Source: Actinomycetes bacterium (GTDB taxonomy: Bacteria > Actinomycetota > Acidimicrobiia > Acidimicrobiales > Palsa-688). From it: a stretch of 22,280 nucleotides of DNA. The position numbers and the translations under genes were made by a program. The stretch is taken from assembly GCA_021816565.1 (NCBI GenBank), contig JAKAXN010000028.1, positions 1 through 22,280 on the forward strand, given 5' to 3'. The notes beneath the pieces are model-generated. The model was not told the DNA's origin and searched no databases. It saw only the letters and a program-made list of their open reading frames with translations. Shown one piece after another: positions 7,315-13,710 of the stretch. Numbering within the stretch: the stretch's first letter is position 1; each line of letters starts with the position of its first letter.

Positions 7315-9449
7315 CCCGGCGCCCGATGCGGGTGGGTCGCCGCCTCAACCGGACCTGCGCCGCCATCTCCGTGGTCGCAGTGGCCGCTGCGGTGGGGCTG
7401 GCCTCGCTGACCCTGGGCCTGAACGCCCGCGACAGCCACCGGCTGCTGCAGCTGCAGGCCAACGACGCATCCGTGTCGGTCACCTCGCTGCTGACCCAGA
7501 TCAAGTCGTCCATGGCCTCCATCGGTGCGGTGGCAGCGGCCACCGGAGCCGCCCCGGCCAGCCTCCAACAGGTGGTGGGCCAGGAGTCCGCCATGGTGGC
7601 GTTCGCCTCGGTGGCCGTGCTGCGCACCGGGAACGGGCCGGTGCCGGCGGTGACCGCGGTCAGGGGATCCCCGGCCGTGATCGACCCCGCCGGCGGGCTG
7701 AGCCCCTACGGCGAGCAGGTCTACTCCCGGCTGCGCACCGGCGAGGGTCTGCAGGTCCTGGGCTTCGTCGGCCAGGGCGCGGGTCGCAGCATGGCCCTTC
7801 TCATGGGGGCTCCGGCCGTGCCCTCGGGCTACGGCGTCTACGCCGAGATGCCCCTCCCGGCGGGGGCCACGGTGAAGAGCCCGTTCCCCCGGCTGAGCGT
7901 CGCCGTGTACAACGGGGCCGACGGGCGCGCCCCGCTCATCTTCGCCAGCACCCACCAGCTGCCCCTGCGGGGCGACCAGGTGGGGGTGCTCATCGACCTG
8001 AACCGGGCGGTGGTGACCTCGGCTCCGGCGGCCACCGGGCCGGTCCTGCGATTCGTGGTGGCCACCAGCGGCTCGCTCCTCTCGCCCCTGGAGCGTCTGC
8101 TGCCGTGGCTTCTGGCCGCCCTGGCCCTGATAACCGGCGGGCTGGCGGTGCGCGCCGTGCAGTCCGCAGCCGGCCGCCGGGACCGGGCCATCGCCGTGGC
8201 CCGGGACCTGCACGAGAAGAACATCGAGCTGGACCGGGCCATGGCCCGCTCCCGGCAGGCCGAGCAAGCCCGCCAGCTGCTGGAGGCGGAGCTCCAGCAG
8301 GCCCAGCGCCTGGAAGCGGTGGGCCAGCTGGCCGGGGGCATCGCCCACGACTTCAACAACCTCCTGATGGTCATCCAGACCCACGTGGACTTCCTGGCCG
8401 AGGAGCTGCCCGCCGACGACGAGGCCCAGGCCGACCTGGCCGAGGTCCGCGGCGCCGCCACCCGGGCCGCCGATCTGACCCGCCGGCTCCTCGTGTTCTC
8501 CCGCCGGGACCTGGTACGCCCCTCCCCTCTGGAGGTCAACGAGACCATCACCGAGGTGGTGCGCATGCTGCGCCGCAGCGTCGGGGAGGACGTCACGCTC
8601 ATCGCCGACCTGAGCCCGGGCCTGCCGGCGGTGCTGTGCGACGCCGGCGAGCTGCACCAGGTGATGGTCAACCTGGTGGTCAACGCCCGCCAGGCCATCA
8701 CCGGCAGCGGCTCCATCCTGGTCAGGACCGAGCCGGTGCAACTCGACGAGGCCGCCCTGCCGGCCGGCAGCGAGCTCCGACCCGGGCCGGCGGTGCGCAT
8801 ATCGGTGACCGACGACGGCTGCGGGATGAGTCCCGCCACCGCAGCCCGGGCGTTCGAGCCGTACTTCACCACCAAAGAGTCCGGGTCGGGCACCGGTCTG
8901 GGCCTGGCCACGGTGTACGGCATCGTGCGCCGCTACGGCGGCCACATCGCGCTCGAAAGCGAGACCGGCACCGGGACCACCGTGACGGTCTACCTGCCGG
9001 CCACCGGCGCCGGGCCGGAGCCGGAGCCCGCACCCGCCCATCCCGCCGTCACGCCGGCCGGGGCGGGGGCAGCCACCGTGTTGCTGGTCGAGGACGAGGA
9101 CGGCGTGCGGCGGGCCTGCCAGCGCATCCTGGAGGGCGGGGGGTACCAGGTACGCACGGCCGGGACCGCCGCCGAGGCGCTGGACAGCTACTCCCCGGAG
9201 GAATTCGACGTGCTGGTCACCGACGTGGTCATGCCCGGCGGCCTGTCCGGCCGGGACCTGGTGCAGCGGATGCAGCAGACCCGGCCGGTGCTGCCGGTGC
9301 TGTACATGTCCGGATACAGCCGGGACGAGATCGCCACCCGGGGGGTCCTGGAGGAGGGGATCACGGTGATAGAGAAGCCCTTCACCCCCGAGCAGCTCCT
9401 AGGAGCGGTCGGCTCCGTCCTGGCCGGCGCGGCCCCCGTCGGCACCTGA
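7311..9449 (+). CDS. Membrane hybrid sensor histidine kinase with C-terminal receiver
   Basis: A 712-residue kinase. Order: membrane helix about 17-37, extracytoplasmic sensor about 40-260 of no recognised family, membrane helix about 263-283, a coiled-coil-like linker rich in Arg, Glu and Gln (290-335), HisKA domain with VGQLAGGIAHDFNNLL (phospho-accepting H346), ATPase domain with N box (MVNLVVNARQA), DDGCGM (501-506) and GSGTGLGLATVYG (525-537), a Pro/Glu/Ala-rich linker (565-587), and a receiver domain with D638 (VTDVVMPGG) and K689 (VIEKPF). The HisKA and ATPase sequences are of the hybrid-kinase type seen with C-terminal receivers. Coupled by ATGA to the EAL regulator, it probably controls c-di-GMP breakdown in response to an extracytoplasmic or membrane signal. 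The C-terminal receiver could act as a phosphate sink or feed another regulator. Confidence 0.94.
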   Translation: MTRRPMRVGRRLNRTCAAISVVAVAAAVGLASLTLGLNARDSHRLLQLQANDASVSVTSLLTQIKSSMASIGAVAAATGAAPASLQQVVGQESAMVAFASVAVLRTGNGPVPAVTAVRGSPAVIDPAGGLSPYGEQVYSRLRTGEGLQVLGFVGQGAGRSMALLMGAPAVPSGYGVYAEMPLPAGATVKSPFPRLSVAVYNGADGRAPLIFASTHQLPLRGDQVGVLIDLNRAVVTSAPAATGPVLRFVVATSGSLLSPLERLLPWLLAALALITGGLAVRAVQSAAGRRDRAIAVARDLHEKNIELDRAMARSRQAEQARQLLEAELQQAQRLEAVGQLAGGIAHDFNNLLMVIQTHVDFLAEELPADDEAQADLAEVRGAATRAADLTRRLLVFSRRDLVRPSPLEVNETITEVVRMLRRSVGEDVTLIADLSPGLPAVLCDAGELHQVMVNLVVNARQAITGSGSILVRTEPVQLDEAALPAGSELRPGPAVRISVTDDGCGMSPATAARAFEPYFTTKESGSGTGLGLATVYGIVRRYGGHIALESETGTGTTVTVYLPATGAGPEPEPAPAHPAVTPAGAGAATVLLVEDEDGVRRACQRILEGGGYQVRTAGTAAEALDSYSPEEFDVLVTDVVMPGGLSGRDLVQRMQQTRPVLPVLYMSGYSRDEIATRGVLEEGITVIEKPFTPEQLLGAVGSVLAGAAPVGT

Positions 9450-9525
9450 CGGGCCGTCCGCACCTGACCGGCCGTCCGCTCCCGACGGGCCGTCCCCCGG
9501 CCCCCGAATGGCCGTCCGCCGGCCC
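9449..9525. repeat. 18-bp tandem repeat just after the kinase stop codon
   Basis: Two good copies of ACSGGCCGTCCGCWCCYG (9449-9466, 9467-9484) are followed by a third that diverges at its end (9485-9502) and, after five extra bases, a fourth partial copy with GGCCGTCCGC (9508-9525). The array starts on the last base of the kinase stop codon. The unit is itself very GC-rich; no T-tract follows. It may be slippage-derived or a site recognised by a protein or Rho. Confidence 0.6.
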
Positions 9526-9532
9526 CGGTATC

Positions 9533-9552
9533 AAAGGGCCTTCGGCCTCTAG
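9533..9552. promoter_or_regulatory. Weak second DosR-like or hairpin site
   Basis: GGGCC-TTCG-GCCTC (9536-9549) has the spacing of a DosR box but matches it less well than the palindrome at 6029. It can also fold as a small hairpin GGCC-TTC-GGCC (9537-9547). It lies about 85 bp before the small gene at 9630. Low certainty. Confidence 0.25.
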
Positions 9553-9567
9553 TGATCGAAGGCGCAA

Positions 9568-9593
9568 GCGGGTTGTATGGGTGGCAAACCCGC
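9568..9593 (+). other. Hairpin in the leader of the 9630 gene
   Basis: GCGGGTT (9568-9574) and AACCCGC (9587-9593) form a 7-bp stem with a 12-nt loop, 37 nt before the GTG start and before the ribosome binding site. It could influence translation. It does not match a riboswitch family that I can recall. Confidence 0.4.
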
Positions 9594-9629
9594 CGGAGAG
9601 GGGGGTGTAGGGCGAGAGGGTGATGTCCG

Positions 9630-9995
9630 GTGTTCGCAGGTGAGTATCTGTCAGCTTCGTTCCCGGAGGTGTGCTCGGTGTTCGACGACGCCGTGCAGAA
9701 GGCCGCCGCTTCGCATCCGTCCTCGGAGGAGTGGTTGCGGCCCCGGGCTCCCGACCGGATCCGCCACGTCTCGGCGGGGGTGGCCTCGCTGCACCTCGAG
9801 TGGCCCGACCCGGACGCTCCGGGCGGCTGGTCCACCGGCGAGGTGCGGGTGCTGCAGGTGCAGTCCGGCCCGGCGCCGCGCACCGAGCTCATGATCGCCG
9901 CTCCCGTCACCGTCCCAGCCGATGCGGCCCACCGGTTCCTGGAGTCGCTCGCAGCCTCGGTGCAGCGGGCCCTGTCACTGGCCACGCCGGCCTGA
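9630..9995 (+). CDS. Small protein of unknown function
   Basis: A 121-residue protein beginning at GTG 9630 (MFAGEYLSASFPEVCSVFDD), with GAGAGGG at 9614-9620 as ribosome binding site. I do not recognise it. It has no signal peptide or membrane helix; the middle (about 43-100) alternates hydrophobic and polar residues (RHVSAGVASLHLEW, EVRVLQVQSGPAPRTELMIAAPVTV), suggesting a small beta-rich domain, and the C terminus (AHRFLESLAASVQRALSL) looks like an amphipathic helix. Codon choice is strongly GC3-biased like its neighbours, which supports a real gene. It stands alone between the kinase and a convergent lipoprotein gene, with its own structured leader. Confidence 0.7.
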   Translation: MFAGEYLSASFPEVCSVFDDAVQKAAASHPSSEEWLRPRAPDRIRHVSAGVASLHLEWPDPDAPGGWSTGEVRVLQVQSGPAPRTELMIAAPVTVPADAAHRFLESLAASVQRALSLATPA

Positions 9996-10020
9996 TCGGG
10001 GCGCCCGACCGGCGGCGGGT

Positions 10021-10060
10021 CCGGAGGCGGCTCCGGCCGGGACCGTGGGCCGTCCGGCCC
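10021..10060. terminator. Paired GC hairpins between convergent genes
   Basis: CCGGAG-GCGG-CTCCGG (10021-10036) and GGGCC-GTCC-GGCCC (10047-10060) lie in the 72-bp gap between the convergent 9630 gene and the lipoprotein gene. Neither is followed by a T-tract on either strand, so they may act as weak or bidirectional terminators or only as mRNA 3' end structures. Confidence 0.35.
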
Positions 10061-10067
10061 GGACCGG

Positions 10068-11306
10068 TCAGCCTCCGGCCGGCGCCGGGGTGGTGGTGGC
10101 GGTGCCGGCGGTCCCGCCGGGGGCGGCCGTCACCGTCGGCTGGCCCATGGTCGAGGCGTGCCTCATCAGCAGCGAGTACGGCGGGGCCAGGTCCACCCCG
10201 TCGGGCTTGTCCAGGTAGCCCGGGGCGCTGCCCGGCTGGCCGGTGACCCCGTACTGCCAGACGATCTTGTTGGTTCCCGGGTCGATGACGACCACCCGGT
10301 GGTTGTAGTCGTCGTTCATGAGGAAGTCCCCGTTGGGCAGCGGCAGGGCCAGCGACGGCTGGTTGAGCTGGGGCTGGCCCGGCTGGGGCTGGTAGCGCCA
10401 GAGCAGCTGGCCCTTGTTGTTGAACGTCTCGAGCACCCCGGGGTCGGAGTAGCTGACCGATACGTACACGCCGGGCGACACCTCGTTGGAGTCCGACGGG
10501 TAGGTCTCCCCGGGCGGGTGGAACGAGTTGTAGATGGTGCCGTTGATGCCCATCTCGTCCACCCAGTCACCGTTGATCTCGGTCACCAGGTAGTGGCCGT
10601 TGGTCATCGGGAAGGCCCCGTTGGGGCTACCGAACCGGGCCGGCGGGCTGTGGTAGCAGGCGCTGGTGGTGGTGCCGAAGATGTGGGCCGGGGTGTGCGA
10701 ACCGGGGGCGATCAGCAGCAGCCGGCAGTTCTTGATGTCGGCGGTGAGGATGTAGCCGTCCGGCAGCATCATGGCGTCATCGGGGTTCCACAGCTGGTTC
10801 GGACCGGAGCCCGACACCCCGGGGGTGCCGTAGCGGTAGACGATACGGTGGGTCGCCACGTCGATGACGGTGATGACGAAGTCGTCCTCCTCGGTGGCGA
10901 TGATGTACTTGCCGTCGGGCGTGAAGAAGGCGTCGTCGGGGATCTTGAACGTCTGGCCGGGAGCCAGGTCCCCGGGCTGGGGGAACTGCCAGACGATCTG
11001 GCCCTGCGGGTTGACCACGATCAGCCGGTTGTTCTGCCGGTCCGCGATCAGGACCGGGCCGGGCAGCACTGCCGGGTTGGAGCCGGGGGCCAGGTGCGGG
11101 CTGTCCAACGGGGTGCTGAACGCAGCCGGCAACGTGGTCGTGGTGGTGGTCGGATGCACCGCAGCGCCGGTAGCCGAGGCCCGCTTGCCGGCCGGGTGGG
11201 TGCCGGCCGAGCAGGCGGCCAGCAGGACCGTCGCCGCGGCCAGGACCGGGGGCACGCTGAGCAGGTGGCGGCGACTGCGATTCGAGCGTCGGGGGGAGCA
11301 CACCAT
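10068..11306 (-). CDS. Secreted lipoprotein with NHL/PQQ-like beta-propeller
   Basis: A 412-residue exported lipoprotein. The N terminus has an Arg-rich stretch (residues 6-13), a hydrophobic core (SVPPVLAAATVLLAAC) and a lipobox with Cys32, so it should be anchored outside the membrane. After a Thr/Pro-rich spacer, repeated blade-like units appear: LIADRQNNRLIVVNPQGQIV, DDFVITVIDVATHRIVYRYG, LEVELS typical of six-bladed propellers such as LLWRYQPQPGQPQLNQPSLA and LMNDDYNHRVVVIDPGTNKI. Phrases like NRLIVVNPQGQIVWQF and NKIVWQYG recall arylsulfotransferase-like or NHL-repeat proteins. The C terminus is Pro/Thr/Gly-rich. ATG 11306 is chosen because a -10 box (TAGCGT) lies 11 nt upstream and the lipoprotein signal starts there; an extension to 11378 would pass through that promoter. 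Ligand unknown. Confidence 0.85.
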   Translation of the reverse strand: MVCSPRRSNRSRRHLLSVPPVLAAATVLLAACSAGTHPAGKRASATGAAVHPTTTTTTLPAAFSTPLDSPHLAPGSNPAVLPGPVLIADRQNNRLIVVNPQGQIVWQFPQPGDLAPGQTFKIPDDAFFTPDGKYIIATEEDDFVITVIDVATHRIVYRYGTPGVSGSGPNQLWNPDDAMMLPDGYILTADIKNCRLLLIAPGSHTPAHIFGTTTSACYHSPPARFGSPNGAFPMTNGHYLVTEINGDWVDEMGINGTIYNSFHPPGETYPSDSNEVSPGVYVSVSYSDPGVLETFNNKGQLLWRYQPQPGQPQLNQPSLALPLPNGDFLMNDDYNHRVVVIDPGTNKIVWQYGVTGQPGSAPGYLDKPDGVDLAPPYSLLMRHASTMGQPTVTAAPGGTAGTATTTPAPAGG

Positions 11307-11317
11307 GGGCGCCCTCG

Positions 11318-11346
11318 ACGCTAGCCCCTCCCGCTCCGGCTGTCGT
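11318..11346 (-). promoter_or_regulatory. Promoter of the lipoprotein gene
   Basis: On the minus strand ACGACA (11346-11341) and TAGCGT (11323-11318) are separated by 17 bp, matching four of six bases of the -35 consensus and the TANNNT -10. The -10 ends 11 nt before the ATG at 11306, giving a very short leader. Confidence 0.5.
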
Positions 11347-11426
11347 ATCACCCTGAGTGGGCGGCGGCGGTGACCCATCGACTACTACCCGGGCCGGGGA
11401 GGCGACGGCGGTGGTACCCAGGATCC

Positions 11427-12128
11427 GTGGAGAACCGGGACGTCGGGATTCTGGCGGTGGTGGGCATCGGCGCCGGGATGATCATCCTGTTCCTGCTGGC
11501 CGGTATCACCGTGGCGGTGGGCAACAGCGTGCCCACCGAGTACTGGGCGGCGGCGGCCACCTTGAGCGGCGCCCTGGTCGGGTTGCTGGCCCCGCAGCCG
11601 GCCACCAGAGGATCACTGACCCGCATGGCGGCCCGCATGAGCGCGGCCGTGCCGGGCGGGTCGGTCGGGGCTGCGGGGGGAGGCGGGGCCGGCACCGGCG
11701 GCGGCCCCGCCCCCTCCGAGGAGTTGATGGCAGCGGCCATCGGCGCCTCCCCCAGGGGCGGGCCACCCCGCGGCGGCGGGGCGGCCCCGGCGGTCGACAT
11801 CACCGAGACGGCCCAGACCCAGTACCGCCCGGCTCCCGAGCAGATCCCGGCCTACGCCGCCCAGACCGCCAGGGTGGAGGCGGTCACCCAGGCGGCCAGC
11901 ACCGCCCCCGTCTACGACCTTCGGGTGATCGGACTGATCCTGGTGGGCCTGGCCGCCTTCGGGGTGGGCGTGTGGTTGGCCCTCACGGTGGGGAACCACT
12001 CCCCCGCCACCGCCTCCGACACCGCCGTGAGCAACGCCGCCACCGCCCTGATCGCCCTAGGGTCGGCTGCCGGCGGCGCTCTGGTGGGGCTTCTGTCGCC
12101 CACCCCGGGCCGGCCCATCGCGACGTAG
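11427..12128 (+). CDS. Membrane protein with duplicated helix-pair module
   Basis: A 233-residue membrane protein of unknown function. Hydrophobic segments lie at about 7-32, 38-55, 166-188 and 203-224. Each half ends in a near-identical module: ATLSGALVGLLAPQP (44-58) and ALGSAAGGALVGLLSPTPG (210-228), so the protein appears to have arisen by duplication of a two-helix unit. The halves are joined by about 100 residues rich in Gly, Pro and Ala with a TQYRPAPEQIPAYAAQTARVEAV stretch cut here only in function, not sequence. GTG 11427 is chosen because the first helix begins right after it; the upstream in-frame extension from 11370 is Arg-rich and lies in the divergent promoter region. A weak CAGGA at 11419-11423 may serve as ribosome binding site, or the mRNA may be leaderless from TACCCA (11415-11420). 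Confidence 0.75.
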   Translation: MENRDVGILAVVGIGAGMIILFLLAGITVAVGNSVPTEYWAAAATLSGALVGLLAPQPATRGSLTRMAARMSAAVPGGSVGAAGGGGAGTGGGPAPSEELMAAAIGASPRGGPPRGGGAAPAVDITETAQTQYRPAPEQIPAYAAQTARVEAVTQAASTAPVYDLRVIGLILVGLAAFGVGVWLALTVGNHSPATASDTAVSNAATALIALGSAAGGALVGLLSPTPGRPIAT

Positions 12129-12175
12129 CGGCGGCCGGAGCGGCCCCGAGGCGGATGCCCGGCAGCGGAGGCCGG

Positions 12176-12181
12176 TAATGT
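12176..12181 (+). promoter_or_regulatory. Probable -10 box of tRNA-Ser
   Basis: TAATGT fits TANNNT and ends 12 nt before the first tRNA base, giving a short 5' leader for processing. No clear -35 is seen. Confidence 0.4.
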
Positions 12182-12193
12182 CTCGGGTCACCA

Positions 12194-12278
12194 GGAGGGA
12201 TGGCAGAGCGGCCGAATGCGAAGCTCTTGAAAAGCTTTGGGATGCAAGTCCCCGTGGGTTCAAATCCCACTCCCTCCG
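12194..12278 (+). tRNA. tRNA-Ser (anticodon UGA)
   Basis: An 85-nt class II tRNA. The acceptor stem pairs GGAGGGA (12194-12200) with TCCCTCC (12271-12277), with discriminator G at 12278. The anticodon stem AAGCT/AGCTT encloses loop CTTGAAA, giving anticodon TGA, which reads UCA serine codons. A long variable arm (GGGA...TCCC) is typical of tRNA-Ser, and the T arm is GTGGG-TTCAAAT-CCCAC. No CCA is encoded. An integrase gene begins 90 bp downstream, so its 3' half is the probable integration site. Confidence 0.97.
12229..12278 (+). other. Probable left attachment site (attL) in the 3' half of tRNA-Ser
   Basis: AICEs related to pSAM2 integrate at the 3' end of tRNA genes and restore the tRNA. 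The integrase gene next to this tRNA points to its 3' half, from anticodon loop to discriminator, as attL. The exact core cannot be fixed because no second copy of the T-arm sequence occurs further right in the window. Confidence 0.6.
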
Positions 12279-12292
12279 CTGGTCAGAGGCAC

Positions 12293-12298
12293 TTTTTT
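12293..12298 (+). terminator. T-run after tRNA-Ser
   Basis: Six Ts lie 14 nt after the tRNA 3' end and before the integrase. No strong hairpin precedes them apart from the tRNA itself, so they may mark tRNA transcription end. Confidence 0.35.
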
Positions 12299-12327
12299 CG
12301 TCTCGGCTGCATCGGTCCACCGGTCTG

Positions 12328-12360
12328 ACGGCCATAATACGGCCATAAATCTGCTAGCGT
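12328..12360 (+). promoter_or_regulatory. Integrase promoter with two direct repeats
   Basis: ACGGCCATAA occurs twice (12328-12337 and 12339-12348), 11 bp apart, one helical turn. TAGCGT (12355-12360) fits TANNNT and ends 7 nt before the integrase ATG, giving a leaderless mRNA. The repeats cover the -35 area and could bind a repressor, or excisionase/integrase since this is also the attL arm region. Confidence 0.5.
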
Positions 12361-12367
12361 TCTTGCC

Positions 12368-13621
12368 ATGCGGGGGAGCGTCCGGTCCCGAGGCGACGAC
12401 AACTGGCAAGTGCGGGTTTCGCTCGGCCGCGACCCTGCTACCGGCAAGTACGAGTACGCCACCAAGTGGGTGCACGGGACGAAGCGGGATGCTCAGCGAG
12501 CGGCCGCCGCGCTCGTCGCCGAGGTCGAACGTGGGAGCCATCGGACCCAGCCCGGCCGGCACTCCGTCGCCGAACTGCTGGACGAGTGGATGACGCATAT
12601 CGAGGCCCAAGGCCGTGCGGCCACGACGATGGCTCGCTATCGCTCGGCCATCAGCGCCAACATCAAGCCCCATCTGGGATCGCTCGCCGTCAACAAGGTG
12701 GGTCCCTCCGACCTCGACCGCTTCTACGGCAAGCTGACCAAGGCCGGTCTCGGACCGCTCAGCGTCCGCAAGAGCCACGCCATCCTGTCCGCCGCGTTCA
12801 ACCAGGCGGTCAAGTGGGGATGGCTCGACGTCAACCCGGTACTGCGCGCTTCGCCGCCATCGACACGAGGTGGCGAGATCCACCCTCCGTCGCGGGAAGA
12901 GCTACAACAGTTGCTCGAGGCCTGCGCCGACTCTCACGAGGAGCTGGGTAGCCTCATCTTCGTCGCCGCCACATCGGGGGCCCGGCGGGGCGAGTTGTGC
13001 GGGCTCCGATGGAGCGACCTCGACCTCGACCTGGCCACGATGACTATCTCGCGATCAATCTCCGACGCCGGCCGGGAGGTGGCCGTCAAGGACACAAAGA
13101 CACACCAGGCCCGCAGGATCGCCCTGGACGCGGCGACGGTGAGCGTTCTTCAATCGCAGAGGGAGCGAGTAGTTGCCCGGGCCGAGGCTGCCGGCCTGAA
13201 ATTGGCTCCGTCGGCGTACGTCTGGTCGCAGGAGTTGGATGCCTCGATCGCCTATCGACCGGACCGGGTGACGGGCACCTTCCGAACCCTCCGCGACCGG
13301 CTCGATCTGAAGCACGTCACGTTCCATTCGCTTCGCCATTTCACCGCGACCCAGCTCGCAGCCGGAGGGGTGAGTATTCGCACCATCGCAGGGCGGCTCG
13401 GACACGCCAACCCCGGCATCACCCTGCGGACCTATGCCCACTTCCTCGATGCCGCCGACCGGGAGGCTGCGGACGCACTCGGAGTGGCTCTGGCCGGTCT
13501 TCAGCCTGCCTCGGACTCCGCAACCAAGCGACCGATCGCTTCCTCCAAAGCCCGGCGCGGAATGACGAGCCGGCGGCCGAGCCGCACAGACGGCAGCTCG
13601 CGCCGCGCCACCAAGTCGTAG
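12368..13621 (+). CDS. int: Tyrosine site-specific recombinase (integrase)
   Basis: A 417-residue phage/AICE integrase that recombines attP with the tRNA-Ser attB. An N-terminal arm-binding domain (about 1-55, with NWQVRVSLGRDPATGKYEY) is followed by a SAM-like core-binding domain (about 66-158) and the catalytic domain (about 172-375). Catalytic residues are visible: R206 (TSGARRGELCGLRW), K244 (KDTKTHQARR), H320-x-x-R323 (FHSLRHFTA), H346 (GRLGHANPG) and Y356 (LRTYAHFL). ATG 12368 is supported by a -10 box 7 nt upstream. The last about 40 residues (381-417), rich in Ser, Arg and Lys, lie beyond the conserved domain and are encoded antisense to the excisionase gene; the two reading frames overlap by 121 bp. 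Confidence 0.96.
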   Translation: MRGSVRSRGDDNWQVRVSLGRDPATGKYEYATKWVHGTKRDAQRAAAALVAEVERGSHRTQPGRHSVAELLDEWMTHIEAQGRAATTMARYRSAISANIKPHLGSLAVNKVGPSDLDRFYGKLTKAGLGPLSVRKSHAILSAAFNQAVKWGWLDVNPVLRASPPSTRGGEIHPPSREELQQLLEACADSHEELGSLIFVAATSGARRGELCGLRWSDLDLDLATMTISRSISDAGREVAVKDTKTHQARRIALDAATVSVLQSQRERVVARAEAAGLKLAPSAYVWSQELDASIAYRPDRVTGTFRTLRDRLDLKHVTFHSLRHFTATQLAAGGVSIRTIAGRLGHANPGITLRTYAHFLDAADREAADALGVALAGLQPASDSATKRPIASSKARRGMTSRRPSRTDGSSRRATKS

Positions 13622-13710
13622 GCCAAGTCCCGCGAGATCCCGAGCAGAGCTCCAGCCTCTTCGACGCTGAGGGCCAGGCGGTCGCGGAGAGGCACTTCCT
13701 CGGTGCTCAT
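13501..13710 (-). CDS. xis: Excisionase / helix-turn-helix DNA-binding protein
   Basis: A 69-residue MerR-like winged-helix protein of the excisionase (DNA-binding domain excise) family. LSVEEAGALLGISRDLAYDLVARRELPSVRLG shows the family pattern (xxxEAAxxLGxSxxTxYxLxxxGxLPxxRxG), followed by RRLVIPRRALEEAIGRL. It should bend attachment-site DNA and drive the integrase toward excision. ATG 13710 overlaps the replication initiator stop as ATGA, so it is the last gene of the rep-tra operon. Its frame overlaps the 3' end of the convergent integrase gene by 121 bp. Confidence 0.92.
   Translation of the reverse strand: MSTEEVPLRDRLALSVEEAGALLGISRDLAYDLVARRELPSVRLGRRLVIPRRALEEAIGRLVAESEAG

Noticed and set aside
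7041..9041. 666-codon minus-strand frame opposite the histidine kinase
   Set aside because: Low-complexity antisense shadow; the plus strand carries all kinase motifs in order.
9533..9629. c-di-GMP riboswitch upstream of the 9630 gene
   Set aside because: A GGCAAACC string and the c-di-GMP context invite it, but the order of conserved GEMM-I elements (GCACAGGGCAAACC, then GACGCAAAGCC) is not present.
11370..11426. N-terminal extension of the membrane protein from 11370
   Set aside because: The added residues are Arg/Pro-rich and lie in the intergenic promoter region; the first helix starts just after GTG 11427.
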